Positions 21,740-34,383 are shown, counted from the stretch's first letter. The stretch: 64,000 nucleotides of DNA from Microvelia longipes (GCA_018340805.1 JACMZG010001914.1:13976956-14040955), one strand, 5' to 3'. Made by a program: numbers and translations. The notes: generated by a model not told the origin, from the letters alone.

Positions 21740-22359
21740 CTGTTTTTTTCTAAGGCTATCGTGAATTATGGCAATATGCAAACGAGCGAAGCGTGTCTGA
21801 AGTCAATTTTGCCCGGGCAATATTGACCCAGATCAATATTGACCCAGATCAATATTTTATTTTAAAGTCGAGCGAAAAAGTCTGAAGTTGTGAGAAAGTT
21901 GTACCGAGACTCAGACCTGATTTTAAATTTTATATTACAATAACTTCATTTTCTTTAATTAACTCTCAAGTGAATTACACATGCATGCCGTATGTAATTA
22001 TGAATGAAAGCAAGGTAAAAAAGCCAACATACAATGCTAACACGTTAAGATAAAATCCTTAGTAGTGGTATTATAAGAACACAGGAGGAGTAATTGAGGT
22101 TTCTATGGGTAGCTTATAACCCATGTAACCTGCATGTTAATTACAGCTAAGAGCTTAGACGGTCAAACACTAGACCTTCACTAAATTAACTCAGAGTAAC
22201 TCTGAGTTAAACTTATTTAAATATTAATTTGCTCTCTAATTAAATTTAAGGTAGTCTTGAACTTTATACCTCTAGTGTTTGTAAGTATATTTCACAAAAA
22301 ACGTTATAATAGATTTTTTTAATGTTTATTGATTGTTTCTGAAGTAATCAAAAATAAAA
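21740..22359. other. Family A scraps and a 25-bp perfect palindrome
   Basis: AAACGAGCGAAGCGTGTCTG near 21780 is a family A word. GACCCAGATCAATATT is repeated in tandem at 21828-21860. TTAACTCAGAGT, A, ACTCTGAGTTAA at 22186-22210 is perfectly palindromic. No gene seen. Confidence 0.5.
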
Positions 22360-22530
22360 GAAATCGGTTACGGGGTACCTAGTAACCGTACCTCAAATTT
22401 ATACTCTCTATTATAATTGTCTAGCATAAATACCCTGGAAGCTAAGATGATAAATACACTCACACTCACACAATACTTTTTCTATATACCTGCGGTATAA
22501 ATAAGGAAAAGTAAAAACAAAATCTACAAG
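22360..22530 (-). repeat. Family A copy, both ends with internal deletion
   Basis: GGTTACGGGGTACC at 22370 (one end) is followed closely by TGTCTAGCATAAATACCCTG and the CCTGCGGTATAAATAAGG end hairpin. The middle, including the 5S-like part, is missing. Confidence 0.6.
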
Positions 22531-22544
22531 AATAGAAGTGAAAA

Positions 22545-22865
22545 TTCGGTACAAGTGTACACCTTCACGGAATGAATAAGTACACTAAGTTTCGTTTCTC
22601 TTCGATAAATATATCTATGATTTTTGTTTGATCATTAAAGTTTAGCAGCATCGAGCGTGTTCAGTGCTGGGATGGGTGACCGCTGGGAATGAAACGGATG
22701 TACTTACAAAGTGGGAACATGTAAAGCAAGTCCGAAGATGTATTATAGTATAAATTTAACGGCGTGTATATTTTGAGGACGATCGAAGCGAGTCCGAAGT
22801 AAAGAGGATGAGTGTAGCGAATCCCATGTGATGAGGAAAAATTCAGAGGTATTCTGTACACAATT
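22545..22865 (+). repeat. Family A 3' half with 5S-like segment
   Basis: The 5S-like segment is 22637-22690 (TTTAGCAGCATCGAGCGTGT, GATGGGTGACCGCTGGGAA). After it come a partial duplication and the CGAAGCGAGTCCGAAGTAAA and GTGTAGCGAATCCC words. It lies head-to-tail inverted against the preceding copy. Confidence 0.75.
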
Positions 22866-23876
22866 TTTAGACACATTGGTTTCAAAATCAAATTTCTTTT
22901 GACCTTTTATTTAATACAATCGTTCAAATAAATAACAAAATATAAGCTTCTTTTTTTTTTAATTAAAAATAATAATTTTACACATGTGTATACAAACGCA
23001 ACATGTATAATTAGTAAAAGTAAAAGTGTACCATAAAATTAAAACACAAAACCAAAATTAATAAATAAATAGAAAATTTTTAAGGTAATTTTTTATTTTA
23101 ATAATAAATATATTGAAAAGAAAGCATCTGATAATTTGAAAATAATTGCTGACATGCAATTCAACCATGTGCTGCAATTTAATTAAATGTTTTTTTAAGC
23201 AATATGATTAAAAATTAAAACTCTTTATCGAAAATTTTAATTTTAAATTTATTTTAAATTTAAATTTAGACATTTATATATCAATTTATAAATTTTTCTT
23301 ATCCAGTTCATAACAGTTTCTTTCTTTGATTCAAACTTTAATTAATCTTTAAAACAAAGTTGTATTTGGGATATCAAAAGGAAAAATCAATAAATATAAA
23401 CATCTTTTTGAATGTTGAAAATCTACAAATGTTCCATTAACGACGTAAAACAAAGAGTTAAAGTCAAAATTTTAAATTAAAGGTGGATAAAATTTTCGAG
23501 TGAGAACGCAGTCTAGTTCTGGCACTTTCACTTTGACTCAGGCTTTTAGAGCCGAATTATACAGTTGAGTTACGTCGAGATGAGATGTTAATTTACACGT
23601 CTCACCCTAACATGAAACATAATGAAATTTCAACCAAGTAATCGCATGTAAAATAAGACATTTCTCTAGAAAGTTTTTCAACTAATGACATGTAAGAATT
23701 TTCCGAGAGAAAAGTTTATGAACTAATGACATGTGATTCTTAACATAGCAAACTTTAACTCTACCTTTTATGTTTTCCTTTAAATTATTTTGTAAGGAAT
23801 CTGGTTTTTTTCGTTTTAACACGCTGAGGCGGTAAATATCACTAGCTTAAAGATTATTTAGATTTTATTATTGTTC
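22866..23876. other. AT-rich DNA without recognisable features
   Basis: Simple AAATTTAAATTT runs near 23230-23290. No frame or repeat match. Confidence 0.4.
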
Positions 23877-24590
23877 TCACTTTTCCTTCTTTATACCGCA
23901 GGTATTTAGGAAAAATATTGTGTCCGAAAATCCGAAACCTGGAGGTCACCGGAATTATCCGTTTTAGGTCTTTTAAGAGCTCCTGAGTGGTCACAATTTA
24001 ACACAACAAATCCGAAACCGGGATTTTACCTGAATTATCCGTTTCAGGTGTTTGTAGCCTCCTAAGTGGTTTTCACAAAGTAGGCTGTATAGATGTGTGT
24101 GTATTTTTGTTATCATCGTAGCTCCTAGTTTATCAATAATAAACGCATGAAACTTAGTACAAAAATCAGTTTTTAGGTCTATTTGTGCTGTCCAGAAAAC
24201 ATTTTTTATGACGTCATTATAACGGGTGTTTAGACTCGTATGGCACGCGTATAGTCATATATAAGACCAACACAAGTGCCAAGTTCAATTTCATCATTAA
24301 ATTAGTTCAATGTTTATTGAATGATTTCTACAGATATTTTAAAAAATGTAAAAATTGAAAAATAATCTAATTGTGTAAAAACTTAATGCAAATATTGGCA
24401 GGTGTATCTGCGCTATTTGTTAAGCAACATCGAGCGATGTCAGTGTCTGAATGGGTGACCGCTGGGAATAAAGCAAATGTATTTACTGTCTGCATACGAG
24501 CGAAGCTAGTCCGGTAACGTATTTTAGTATATATTGGGCAATTAATATATTCTGAAGACAAGCAAAGCGTGTCAGGAAGGGGCGTAGAAC
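23877..24590 (+). repeat. Family A copy, near full length
   Basis: Head hairpin at 23877, then the ATCCGAAAC block, which occurs twice (near 23925 and 24010) and suggests an internal tandem duplication. The TGACGTCATTATAACGGG block follows. The 5S-like segment is 24420-24469 (TTAAGCAACATCGAGCG, ATGGGTGACCGCTGGGAA). It is one of the best copies for the 5S comparison. Confidence 0.8.
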
Positions 24591-24789
24591 AATTTACCCT
24601 TTTTCTGTTTTTATGACAGAAAAAAACATTTCTTTAAAATAACCACTTTTCTAAAATAATTTATTTTAATATTACAATGTAGCACCCTATCTGAAGATAT
24701 AATTTTTATCATTTCAAAATCAACATACATTATTTTTAATGATGATATTTTTAATATAACATACCGTTACGTTTGTGTGTGTATCTTAC

Positions 24790-25026
24790 TTAAGGGGATC
24801 CCGCAAAGAGTGGGGGTAAAAATCAATTAAACGGAAATATCTCTAGTTCTAAGCAAAATATCAAAATTCTAAGACGGTACTTCACTTCTAATTTTTACTC
24901 TGCATATTTTAAGACCCGTTTCAACCTTTTGGAGCAAAAAGTCTTAGAATTTTGATATTTTGCCGAGAACCTAAGATATTTCCATTTAAGTGATTTTTAT
25001 CCCCCCTCTTTGCAGGATCGCCTTAA
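24790..25026. mobile_element. 229-bp MITE with TTAA target duplication
   Basis: TTAA at 24790-24793 and 25023-25026 flank GGGGATCCCGCAAAGAG (plus) and GGCGATCCTGCAAAGAG (minus). The arms remain mirrored for about 85 bases, to AAATATCAAAATTCTAAGAC. A TTAA duplication points to a piggyBac-type mobiliser, but the terminal bases are not the usual CCC, so this is tentative. Confidence 0.75.
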
Positions 25027-25492
<466 letters not shown>

Positions 25493-27711
25493 AAGCAACC
25501 CAGATTGGTACTTAAGTATCCACTAATTTACCTTATGTTAGGTTATAAAGATGGGTAGTTTACTCGTGTTAGGTTAGTTCAACAAAAGAAATTAATGAAA
25601 ATAACCCACAGAAACATTACTAGGATCCGTAAATGGGGAATTAGTATACTTTGTGATCAAAGGACTGTGTAGTAGCGCTGACGGCAAAGGTATGCCGGAT
25701 GTGTTGCGGTTATAGCGGTTTGATTTTCTATTTGAGGTTAGTTTAGCTAGTTGTTAATGCAGAATTTCTTGCTCTGTTACTTTAGATACAATTAAACGCC
25801 TTTGTCTAGACTCACCAGGGAAGTGTTATTTATTTATGCACTTAAAAAAAACAACAAAAAATATGAGAGGACTGGTTTTGTGTGAAATGTCAAAATTTTT
25901 AAACACAAGAATTGAAAGATATTATTTATTGAAACATTTTATTATATTATTATAAATACTCATAAATAATAATAATAATTATTATTATATTTTTTAACAC
26001 TAAATCCTTAAGTTCATATTAGCGTTTTCCCCTCACTTAAATCTCACCCAAAATTTATCTAGTCTTACTAGCTCCTCTGATCACATTAATTTCACTTAGC
26101 TCGCCCTCGTTCAACTAGTCTGACCAATCTTATGAGCTCCTCTAGTATCATCAGACTCTAGCTAGGCTCAACGCTCTGGCTAGTCCAGCGCCACCCAACA
26201 GATAACTCTAGCATACCCGACGTTAGTGTACACAAACTCAAATATCTTAAGTACTGTCCTATTTATGTCCACCTTTTTAATTGGGATTTTTTTGTAGTAA
26301 AGGTTCAAAAATTTGTTGTGATCATCGTTTAAAACCCTAGTCGAGATGATATATCCCATAGAAATTGCTACTACGTACGTATTATAAGACTAGGGACTTA
26401 TTCTGCTAATTCTAATTGAAACTGATAATTGAAACTTCTCTATGTTCGTGCACAAAAGATTTTTACTTCATGAACGTCGCTTTGATTCAGAGTAAGCCAT
26501 AACTAAATAAGCACAGCTGAATGGTTTGTCTGAGGTATAGATAATAATATCTCAAGTAATATTATGTCAGAGATTACATTCATCTGTATCAATAACATTG
26601 ATTCCTTTAAATTAAGCTTATGTGATCAAGTACTGTCATCAATCCAACTGTTAGCATAGTCCATGAATTTTCTACTCTTGGTCTAGACAATGTCACGGTA
26701 TGAGATCTCTTTTTTCTTTATGTTTGTACAGTGCATTGATTGAGAAGTTGATGTGCTACAAATTTATTTGCGCGTGTATTTAGAGATACTAAACCTGAAG
26801 ATTTTCATGTACGCACATATTTTTTTGGAATTTAATGTACTCCAAGTACAAATACTAAAATAACATTTTTAGAAACACTAATTAAAATAGACATCATGTA
26901 ATAAATAAGATTGTGACTTTTAAAAATAAAAAAAAATTCATATATGTAAAATTAAAGTTTAGAAAGATAAAGATTAAATCCGAGTCATATCAGTAATAGT
27001 TAGGTTAGTAATTCAAGTTTAATGTTCTTTTCTTACTCTACATAACAGCTATGACTTAAAGTAATACAGATACTAAAAAGTTTTATACCTGTATTTCCTA
27101 TTATTTGCTTATCTTAAGTGTAAAAACCTTTTGTTGTAATATTTGTAACATTTTATTGTTTGAAAATAGTCGAAAGTTGTCTGCTTAATAAATCCAGATC
27201 CTATTTAAATTGCTTCAACATTTTCTTAACTATACAAGTTTCGGTATAAATTACGAGATAGTTAACTATAATGTTTCTATTAAGTATTATGAGTGTATAA
27301 AGGGAGTAGAGTTTACCTACTAAGGGCTAAGTTCCTAAGGACCAAGAAAGGGACAGTAAACTTCTTGCTAGAGCCATTAATACAAGAAAAGGACTCTCCT
27401 TTACAAAACTTATTAGATCCATAAGCTTTTCCTTTTAAAGGTAGATGCTGAAATTTATAGGTTCTATATAAGATTTTACGCAGCAAACTCTTCCCTTTAG
27501 TTAGCTCCATATTAACTTGTGCCAAAATACTGATAGTTAATTATTAACAAGATATGGTTTCTTGATTAATATTGTCTGAGAGTAACAGCTATACAAGTCT
27601 TTATTAGCTAAATTTTATACTAAAATTTCTTTAAATTTGAAACTAATAAATAGTTGTTTTCTGTATTATAATTTGATTGAAGACTGTTGTAAAATTTAAT
27701 TTACCTATGTC
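25493..27711. other. No recognisable gene
   Basis: About 2.2 kb. A CTAG-rich patch lies at 26050-26240. The 70-codon minus frame at 27313-27525 has no known motif. Nothing else can be supported. Confidence 0.35.
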
Positions 27712-27960
27712 GTCACCTATCCGTGGTCTAGATCGTTAAGGCGTCAGTTATTAAACTGATCTTTGACACTACGGAGGTCTGTGGTTCGCATCCAAGGTTA
27801 CGCTCTCAGTATCTATAAGATTATTGTTCAAATAAATTTTCGCCAACTTTAGAGTACACTTGGAGCGTAACGGCTGCAACTAGCATTTGAGGTGGTTCCC
27901 GCAGGGGTTATCACTGATGAGCCGCAAGGCTCTAAACGAGCATCATCATCATTATTATAG
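27712..27960 (+). mobile_element. tRNA-derived SINE, most complete copy
   Basis: The head has CCGTGGTCTAGATCGTTAAG (box A region) and GGTTCGCATCC (a good box B) about 70 bases in. The body has ATTTTCGCCAACTTTAGAG, TTGAGGTGGTTCCCGCAGGG and a short helix GAGCCGCAAGGCTC. It ends in an (ATC)n tail at 27943-27955. The RNA polymerase III promoter is read from sequence; activity is unknown. Confidence 0.8.
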
Positions 27961-28043
27961 TCACCTATGAACATCTGTGCAATAAGATGCTCTTCTAATA
28001 GATCTGAGCTAAAATGATAATTATTTAAAAAAAATAGTTATTT
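27961..28043. other. Short spacer
   Basis: AT-rich sequence between the SINE and the next MITE. Confidence 0.4.
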
Positions 28044-28270
28044 ACGTACCAAGGGAGAAAACATAGTCATTACGCCCTAGCGTTTATGTTGGTTCCAAAG
28101 GCGTTAGCCGTGGAACCATAATGTTTAAATCCCGAGGCGAAGCCGAGGGGTTTATAAATTTGGTTCCTGTGGCTTTAGCCGAGGGAACCATGCAATTTAA
28201 TCCCGAGGCGAAGCCGAGGGAGTTAAATACAACGGGGTGTAATGACTAATTTCTCCCGTGGTACGTTCAA
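28044..28270. mobile_element. Family K-like MITE with CCGAGG motifs (~0.22 kb)
   Basis: ACGTACCAAGGGAGAAAACA near 28045 is mirrored by TTTCTCCCGTGGTACGT near 28250-28266. TAGTCATTACGCCC on the left is mirrored by GGGGTGTAATGACTA on the right. The inside has repeated CCCGAGGCGAAGCCGAGGG and GGTTCC..GGAACC words. No coding. Confidence 0.7.
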
Positions 28271-28377
28271 GGTTTTTCCCCTAGAAGGGAGAAAATAAAC
28301 AGAAAATCAACAAAATAAAGGTAATTTTATTATTAACATATTGAAAAACATAACATCGTTTGGAAATGAAATATAAA

Positions 28378-28731
28378 TTAAAAATGTACAGCAATACAGC
28401 AAGAAAGAATTATACAACTAATAATAGTTAATAACAACAAATCTAAGAAACATAGGCTAGACCACAGCGTTGAAGCTACTTTATTTTTTGAAAGATTATC
28501 AAAATAAACAAGAAGGCTATCTTCATTAACTACTTTTATGTTTCTATCGTCACGCCACTTCATAAAATCGTTGTAAACTTTACTATATCGTTATCTTGAT
28601 TTTAATGGCATTAAATTAGATCTTACAATACTTGCTTCATGTGAAAGATCATTTGACGTTGAAACATTATCATCCGAAGGAAACAAATCGTCAAAATCTA
28701 CAATGTATGAATCGTCTTTCTCAACATTCAT
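28378..28731 (-). pseudogene. Crypton-type tyrosine recombinase N-terminal fragment, broken
   Basis: From ATG at 28731 an acidic leader (VDFDDLFPSDD) is followed by MPLKSR, an in-frame TAA (codon 47), then RYSKVYNDFMKWRDD, DSLLVYFDNLSKN and STLWS. Patterns such as Y..FMKW....E..LL.YF..LS.....STLWS are the DNA-binding, SAM-like N-terminal region of Crypton recombinases and related KIAA1958/ZMYM-type proteins. After STLWS the homology stops where a Y-S-M-L-K block would be expected. The catalytic R-H-R-Y domain is absent. So it has one nonsense codon plus a C-terminal truncation. Function is lost; the assignment is from motif recognition. Confidence 0.65.
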
Positions 28732-28889
28732 TTTTGTAAAATAATGAAAAAGATATAATATATTTAACGGTCCCCGTTATAAACTACAACTAAATATAAT
28801 ATGGATAAATGAATTCACGAAAAGTAATTCTTTTAATTAACTGATAAAAAAGGTAAATGAATAAGTGTAAATTGATAAAAACAAAGTGC

Positions 28890-28950
28890 GTTTTGTTGGA
28901 ATTGAACCATGAGATTTTAATTAATAGCCGAGTGTGCTATCAAAGGGCTA
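28890..28950 (-). repeat. tRNA-like segment with box A and box B
   Basis: On the minus strand TAGCACACTCGG (box A-like) is followed about 20 bases later by GGTTCAATTCC (box B-like). A full cloverleaf cannot be folded, so this is a tRNA pseudogene or SINE head rather than a tRNA gene. Confidence 0.4.
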
Positions 28951-28960
28951 AATAAGTTGA

Positions 28961-29001
28961 ATGAAAGTTCATGTTTCCCTGGAGGAAACATGAACTTTCA
29001 T
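28961..29001. repeat. Perfect 18-bp hairpin
   Basis: ATGAAAGTTCATGTTTCC (28961-28978) pairs with 28984-29001 around a five-base loop. The right arm is followed by a further TGTTTCCCTCC copy. Confidence 0.85.
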
Positions 29002-29096
29002 GTTTCCCTCCTTTTTAGAATTGGGTGCAATGATGTACTTTTCGCTTAAAAAAATAGGGAGAAAAGTTCACTTTTTCTCCCTTCTGGGGGAAAAAT

Positions 29097-31275
29097 ATAT
29101 TTATAATAATTTTGCCTTATATTTAGCCCTAGTGATAGAGAATATAGATGATTATATTTACTTGAAATATAAAGTTTCTATGGATGCTTACATATTAGAG
29201 CATAAATAAATTTTAATATATTACGATTTTAATAATAAGTTTTTATATATTAAATATAATAAGACAGTTCTGATGTTAGCTTAATAAATAAAATGATGGT
29301 TTCAATATTATGAAATTGAATTCCAAATACATTTTTCTCATTATTCTCGCTAAAAAGTTTTAAAACTTGTTTAAAAGCAGCTAAAAAGTTTTTTAAGAGG
29401 AGAAAAACATACTCGTGTGTTTCCTATTCATAAAGTAATAAAGAGTCGGTGTCTTGGTAAAGTGGAAAAAATTTTCTTTAGGCTTTATAAGCAAAAGGGG
29501 AGCAAAAGATTTATATTAAAGGATATTAAAAGAGGAATGTGTGTATGTGGTGGACTCGATTAAAACTTGGTGTTTCGTCGCTCTTAAGTCCACAGCAAAT
29601 CCTTCACAGACCGCATTCTCAGTGTACTTTAGAAATTCCATATAACTTTGCAAGTATTATGTGAACGTTATGTTAGTATTAGAAACGTAAGGGGAGTTTT
29701 TCCTTAAAAAGTAATTACCCTTAAGAAAATAGGGGAAGCAAGAGTTTTATAAACAGTGTTGTTCTAGTATGTTTAAAGCGTTGCATCCCAAAAGTTTATT
29801 TCTTATTTAAAGGATAAAGGAAATAGGATAAGTTGAGAAGTGTTTGTAAAGGTTTTCTAAAGTCCCTAAACTTTTTTGCTTTATACTTTCTCCCTAAAGT
29901 ATAAAATATACCAAAGAGTGGCCAGGAAATTGGTGTAAACTTAACCAGTTCCATAGCAAGTGGTTTCTCTATCAGTTATCACACTCTATTTCTTCACGTT
30001 TGAGTTTTCCTCTGTCAGAAAACTATCTGTTAACTGCAACATGTTTTTTCTACCGATTTTACGAGCTTATCGTAAAGTTTATTAAGCTTAGCAGTTAATT
30101 AACTTGATTTCCGTTTAGATAAAATATTTATGGCTATAAAATGAAATTTCGCTGTAACGAAGTTATTCAATCTTACTAGCCTTTTGACACAAATATTTTT
30201 TTTTAATAAAAATGAGGATTCTCTAAATAGATGCTAGCTATTCGACTATTTGTGTTGAAAAATATTTTAATAGAGCATTGAAACGCCAAAAATAATTACG
30301 TCAGTAGAAGTGTACATTTAGAAAAGAAATTTGTAAAAGAGAGAATAATATTAGTAATTAAAAGATATGATCCTAAACTTTTCAAAACTTTTTTGTTAAA
30401 TTAGAGAACCATTCAAGAACACCATTCGTAATTTTTTTATTAATAATTCTTTGACATAACTTAGCAAAGAATATAACAATAGGAAATCATAATTTCCTTC
30501 AGCTCGCATGACGTTAGCTCATTAAGGAAATTAAAGATATTTAAAATTCATTGCAGCATCATTGGGGTTTTCCTTTGAATTTCTAGTTGCCTTCAGTACA
30601 AACACCTATACGTTTTAATTTTATTTTATCATTTACACCTGTTTCAATAATTTAAAATAATCTCTTATTTCTTTACTTAATTCATTATTATCACGATAAA
30701 AATTGCTTTTATTTACTTTTTATACATTAACATAAAGATACGTTACAATAACATAAAAATACTTTAACACTAGAGGAAACAAATAAAAATAAATAAAAAA
30801 AAACGCAAGATAAGAATTAAAAATTTTATTACTATATCACCAATCCAAAATATAAAAAAAACTTTTAACGAAATGTAAAAATAAAATATTTTTACTACTT
30901 TGAGATAACGGCAGTAAAATGATTTTCTTTCTACAAAATCTAATATTCTATTTTACATTTTTAAGTCATTAAAAGAAATTTAAAGTCAACTATTTTGCTT
31001 TATATAACGTAACAAGCTTTTGTTGAATATTTAATACTGAGTTTTCTTTCCCTATCTCCCTAGAGGAGGATCCATTTAGGTTATCTTTGAATGGAACCCT
31101 TTTTATGCTATCTGAGAATGTTGCATTTTATTAAATGTTTAAAGAAAATTTAGGCCATGGTCATGTAATATTTCTTATCAGAATATATTTTTACATTTTT
31201 GTGCCCTTTTTACTTTCCAATATTTTTCATGTACTATGGAAGGTAAAGTTTATAATTGCTAAAGAAAGACATCAT
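29097..31275. other. No recognisable gene
   Basis: About 2.2 kb of AT-rich DNA. 29430-29980 is unusually rich in AAGG/TTTCC words but has no frame. No domain or repeat match in the window. Confidence 0.35.

Positions 31276-31325
<50 letters not shown>
31276..31325. repeat. (TA)n microsatellite
   Basis: TA tract. The 83-codon frame running through it (31135-31386) is not credible. Confidence 0.9.
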
Positions 31326-31329
<4 letters not shown>

Positions 31330-32329
31330 TGTTCTTCATGTAAACATGAAGAAACGTTTTTAAAGAATAATGTTGGATTTGTTTAAAATATCTTATTTAG
31401 AGCAAATGGAAGTGAGTTACGCGGATATCGAATCACTGGTAAAACACTGAAAAATATGTTTTTTTTTAAGAGAGTGCATGCTCCAGTAGTTACACTACAT
31501 GCGCTCTGCGCAATAAGTTTGTTGTTAGCATGGCAAAACTATTTAGGAACATCGTTGTATTGAGGTAATCTTTATTAAATACAAAACAACTTACAATATT
31601 AAGTAACTACTTAACTTACATCTAATTTTAAAATAATGCTAACAACGTGAAAATTCTAATGATATCTTTGTCTTAAAGTTCGACTTTTGAGTAATTTTTT
31701 TTTGTGGATAGGCCCGCATCCAGGAGGCCCACTTCTTAGGGTACTGTAAAATTTGGTGCTCGTAATAAATACTGAACCTGTAGTATCCTGGACACGGTCC
31801 TTTGTGTGTATGGACCGTGTGAAACATGTTGTGTATTTCTGAGGAACGGGACAAATAAAATGTGCATATTATTTTAGATATATAATATATAAAATTAAGA
31901 AAACTTCTAAGTAAGAAAACTATACAACTATAAAATCCAAAATATAATAAGAAATATATAAGAATAATATATAGAGTAAATGTATATTACTAGTAGTATT
32001 TACAATATATAAAGAAATATATAGAAGAGTGAGATATAAGAATATAATAGAATTATATACAAAGTTAAGAATGAAGAAATTTACAAAGGAGAAATAAATA
32101 AGTAAAACTTAAAAAAAACTACAACTATATATATTACAATTAACTTAAAATTGCTAAGAATTACAATACCTTCTCCTCTTTTTATGTTTCATTCTATATA
32201 TAATTTTTACTACAATTTATATTATAATATTTTAGTATGTAACAAACATTATAACATAATTACTGAAGCTATTACAAGTTGTGACGTCAATAAAAAGTAT
32301 AATCTCTCAAGTGAAAAGAAGAGATCATT
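31326..32329. other. No gene seen; 9-bp hairpin at 31792-31820
   Basis: ACACGGTCC (31792-31800) pairs with GGACCGTGT (31812-31820) over an 11-base TTTGTGTGTAT loop. 31860-32150 is ATATA-rich. The minus frame 31639-31854 is unrecognised. Confidence 0.4.
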
Positions 32330-33215
32330 CTTGACTAGACTTGTCCAAGGAGGAGGCCAGTTGTGTCCTCTTGAAATTATTTCCCACATCAGTAGTCCTC
32401 TGGGCTGCTCGAAATTAGGACAATCGAGTATGATGTGCTTCCAATCCTGTTAAAAAGTATTATCACAGACAGAAGGCTGAGTCTATAGATTAAATCGATG
32501 CAGATATGACTGTTTTTTTCCATGATGGTTAGTGCCATTGTCATTAATAGTTCTGTCGATAATTGCATTGCAATCTCGAAGATACAGACGGAAGAAATTT
32601 CTAGTCCAAGCAGCCTTTGGGAATTTATCCATCGGTGTTCCAAACTTGAAGGCTAGAAGCTCTCAGATCTTTCATCAGACTTGATATTGGAGGTAATGTG
32701 GTTTCTTCATCAATCGTCTCATCTTGAGATGCTTGTTTGGCCAAAATGTCGGCCCTCTCATTTCCTGGCAACCAATATGAGCTTTATCCATTCGAAAATG
32801 TTTATTCTTCTTAAACTTAACTATGAATCCAAGATCTAATGCTAATAGCATCAGACAACATCTTTTTGATGTTTTTAATTACAGCTAATGTGACTGGCTG
32901 TCTGTTTAATTACACTGACGTTTCAGGTTCTAAGTAGTTGCTATCCATTTACGGCTTGAGTACTGCTTTAAGTTCAGCCTGGTTGTTGCTGCTGAGTTTA
33001 ACTTAAAAGTTCCTTTTGTTACTTCTATACTATCCTGGTATAGCACAAATACTCCGCCAACTCTATCATTGAGCTTACTCCCATCTGTAAATATCTCATG
33101 AGTATACTCCAAAGGACGTCGATCCATCATTGACACTATTGATAGAAACTGAAAATATGTATCCATTAGACTATACTTACAAGAAGTAGCCTTGCGAAAG
33201 ACTTTATAAGGCACC
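32330..33215 (-). pseudogene. Decayed LINE fragment: RNase H and C-terminal zinc-binding region
   Basis: Minus strand from 33214: ...YTHEIFTDGSKLNDRVGG contains the first catalytic Asp motif (TDGS) of a retroelement RNase H. After frameshifts the conserved AHIG and PGNERADILAKQAS blocks follow (about 32800-32730). Further on, YLHRFNL, a Cys-containing stretch and WKHIILDCPNFEQPR (32480-32390) resemble the C-terminal CCHC-like region of I/R1/LOA-type LINEs. At least two frameshifts and one stop are present. The reverse transcriptase is absent, cut where a family A copy begins (33229). Confidence 0.7.
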
Positions 33216-33228
33216 TTTATTACAAAAA

Positions 33229-33685
33229 AATCGGGTATGGCGTATTAACGAAATTTAGTATACTTCTTTTTGAAAACCGTATAAAAGTTATTCGATAAAA
33301 ATTGAACTAATGTTGATGAGATGAAACTTGACACATATGTTGGTCTTATATATGACTGCATGTATGCTTAATATCAAACCGATCGACAAATTTTTCCGTT
33401 TTTCTATGAATTTTCGAAATGTCTGCTAAGTAATTATAACGGGTTGATGATGTTAAAAAAAGTCCGGATAGCACAGCTAGAACCGAAGATAGATTATTGT
33501 ACTAAGTTTCAATAATCTAGCATGAATACTCTGAGAGCTGCGATGATAGCAGAAAACTTTGCAAAAACCATTCAGGAGGTCTTAAAAACACCTGAAACGG
33601 ATAATTCAGGGGAAATATCTTTTTCGTTTTTTACAAACACAATAGTTTTCCTATATACCTACTGTATAAATGAGGAATAGTAAAA
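33229..33685 (-). repeat. Family A copy, deleted between end and middle
   Basis: AAAAAATCGGGTATGG at 33227 is joined almost directly to the ATTCGATAAAAATTGAACTA block. The 5S-like part is lost. From there the copy is complete to the end hairpin at 33650-33685. Confidence 0.75.
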
Positions 33686-34383
33686 ACATCAAATTTTATT
33701 TATGTTTAGTGGTAATTCTGGATTATTTATTATATGAAGTACTACAACCCTATTTGCGACCACTTTCACAACTTGTAAACATAATATCCACTGACTTATG
33801 ATCTGTTGGCTGACCCCTAAACCCTTTACAACATGTTCTCGGAAAACTAATACCAAAAGAAAGGCTGAAGGAAAAACGTGGAAGAGGATAATGCATGGCT
33901 CACGGGAGTCAATTTAGTAAGAATATATCAGAGGCAAATCCTGCCTTACTTATTGCCCTAACAAAATACACCCGCTTTTTTACCTAAAATTTTTACAAGG
34001 AAACTCCCAATTTTCTCAGAATAAACAATCTTTCTAAATCAAGTATTAAGGTACACTTTTTCACGGTTTATAAATAATAGCCTTTATTTTTTCAAGCTAA
34101 AAATAGGTTTATTTCAGGTTATTAATTACACGCAATTTGTTTCATTTTCTAACCTAATTTTCCTCTCTTTCTTTTGAGTTATTAAATTACTAAAAATGTT
34201 TAAACATTTGATATTAGATATTTATGTAAATATGTATGAAAGAGAATTTTCGTTGTTTAGTGTAAAAGTTAGCCCTAAAACCGAAGACGAGGGTAAACTC
34301 GTCGAAAAAGCCTTTGTTTCAAATTTATAAATTTGATAATAATATTAATCTGCAAATTTAAAAGGCCCTTTGCAATACGAAAA
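33686..34383. other. No recognisable gene
   Basis: A short family P-like word (TTTCTAAATCAAGTATTA) occurs at 34030. Otherwise featureless. Confidence 0.35.

Larger units (their letters stand above)
28273..29096. mobile_element. Crypton-like remnant bounded by short inverted repeats
   Basis: TTTTTCCCCTAGAAGGGAGA (from about 28273) is mirrored at 29072-29096 (TCTCCCTTCTGGGGGAAAAA). Between them lie a broken tyrosine-recombinase N-terminal frame on the minus strand (28378-28731), a tRNA-like segment and a perfect hairpin (28961-29001). Cryptons do not normally have terminal inverted repeats, so the boundary may belong to a MITE that captured the fragment. Confidence 0.5.

Noticed and set aside
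27900..27960. Possible hammerhead ribozyme in the SINE tail (CTGATGAGCCGCAAGGCTC)
   Set aside because: The GAA that must follow helix II is replaced (TCTAAAC), and other SINE copies (6732, 41643) do not restore the core.
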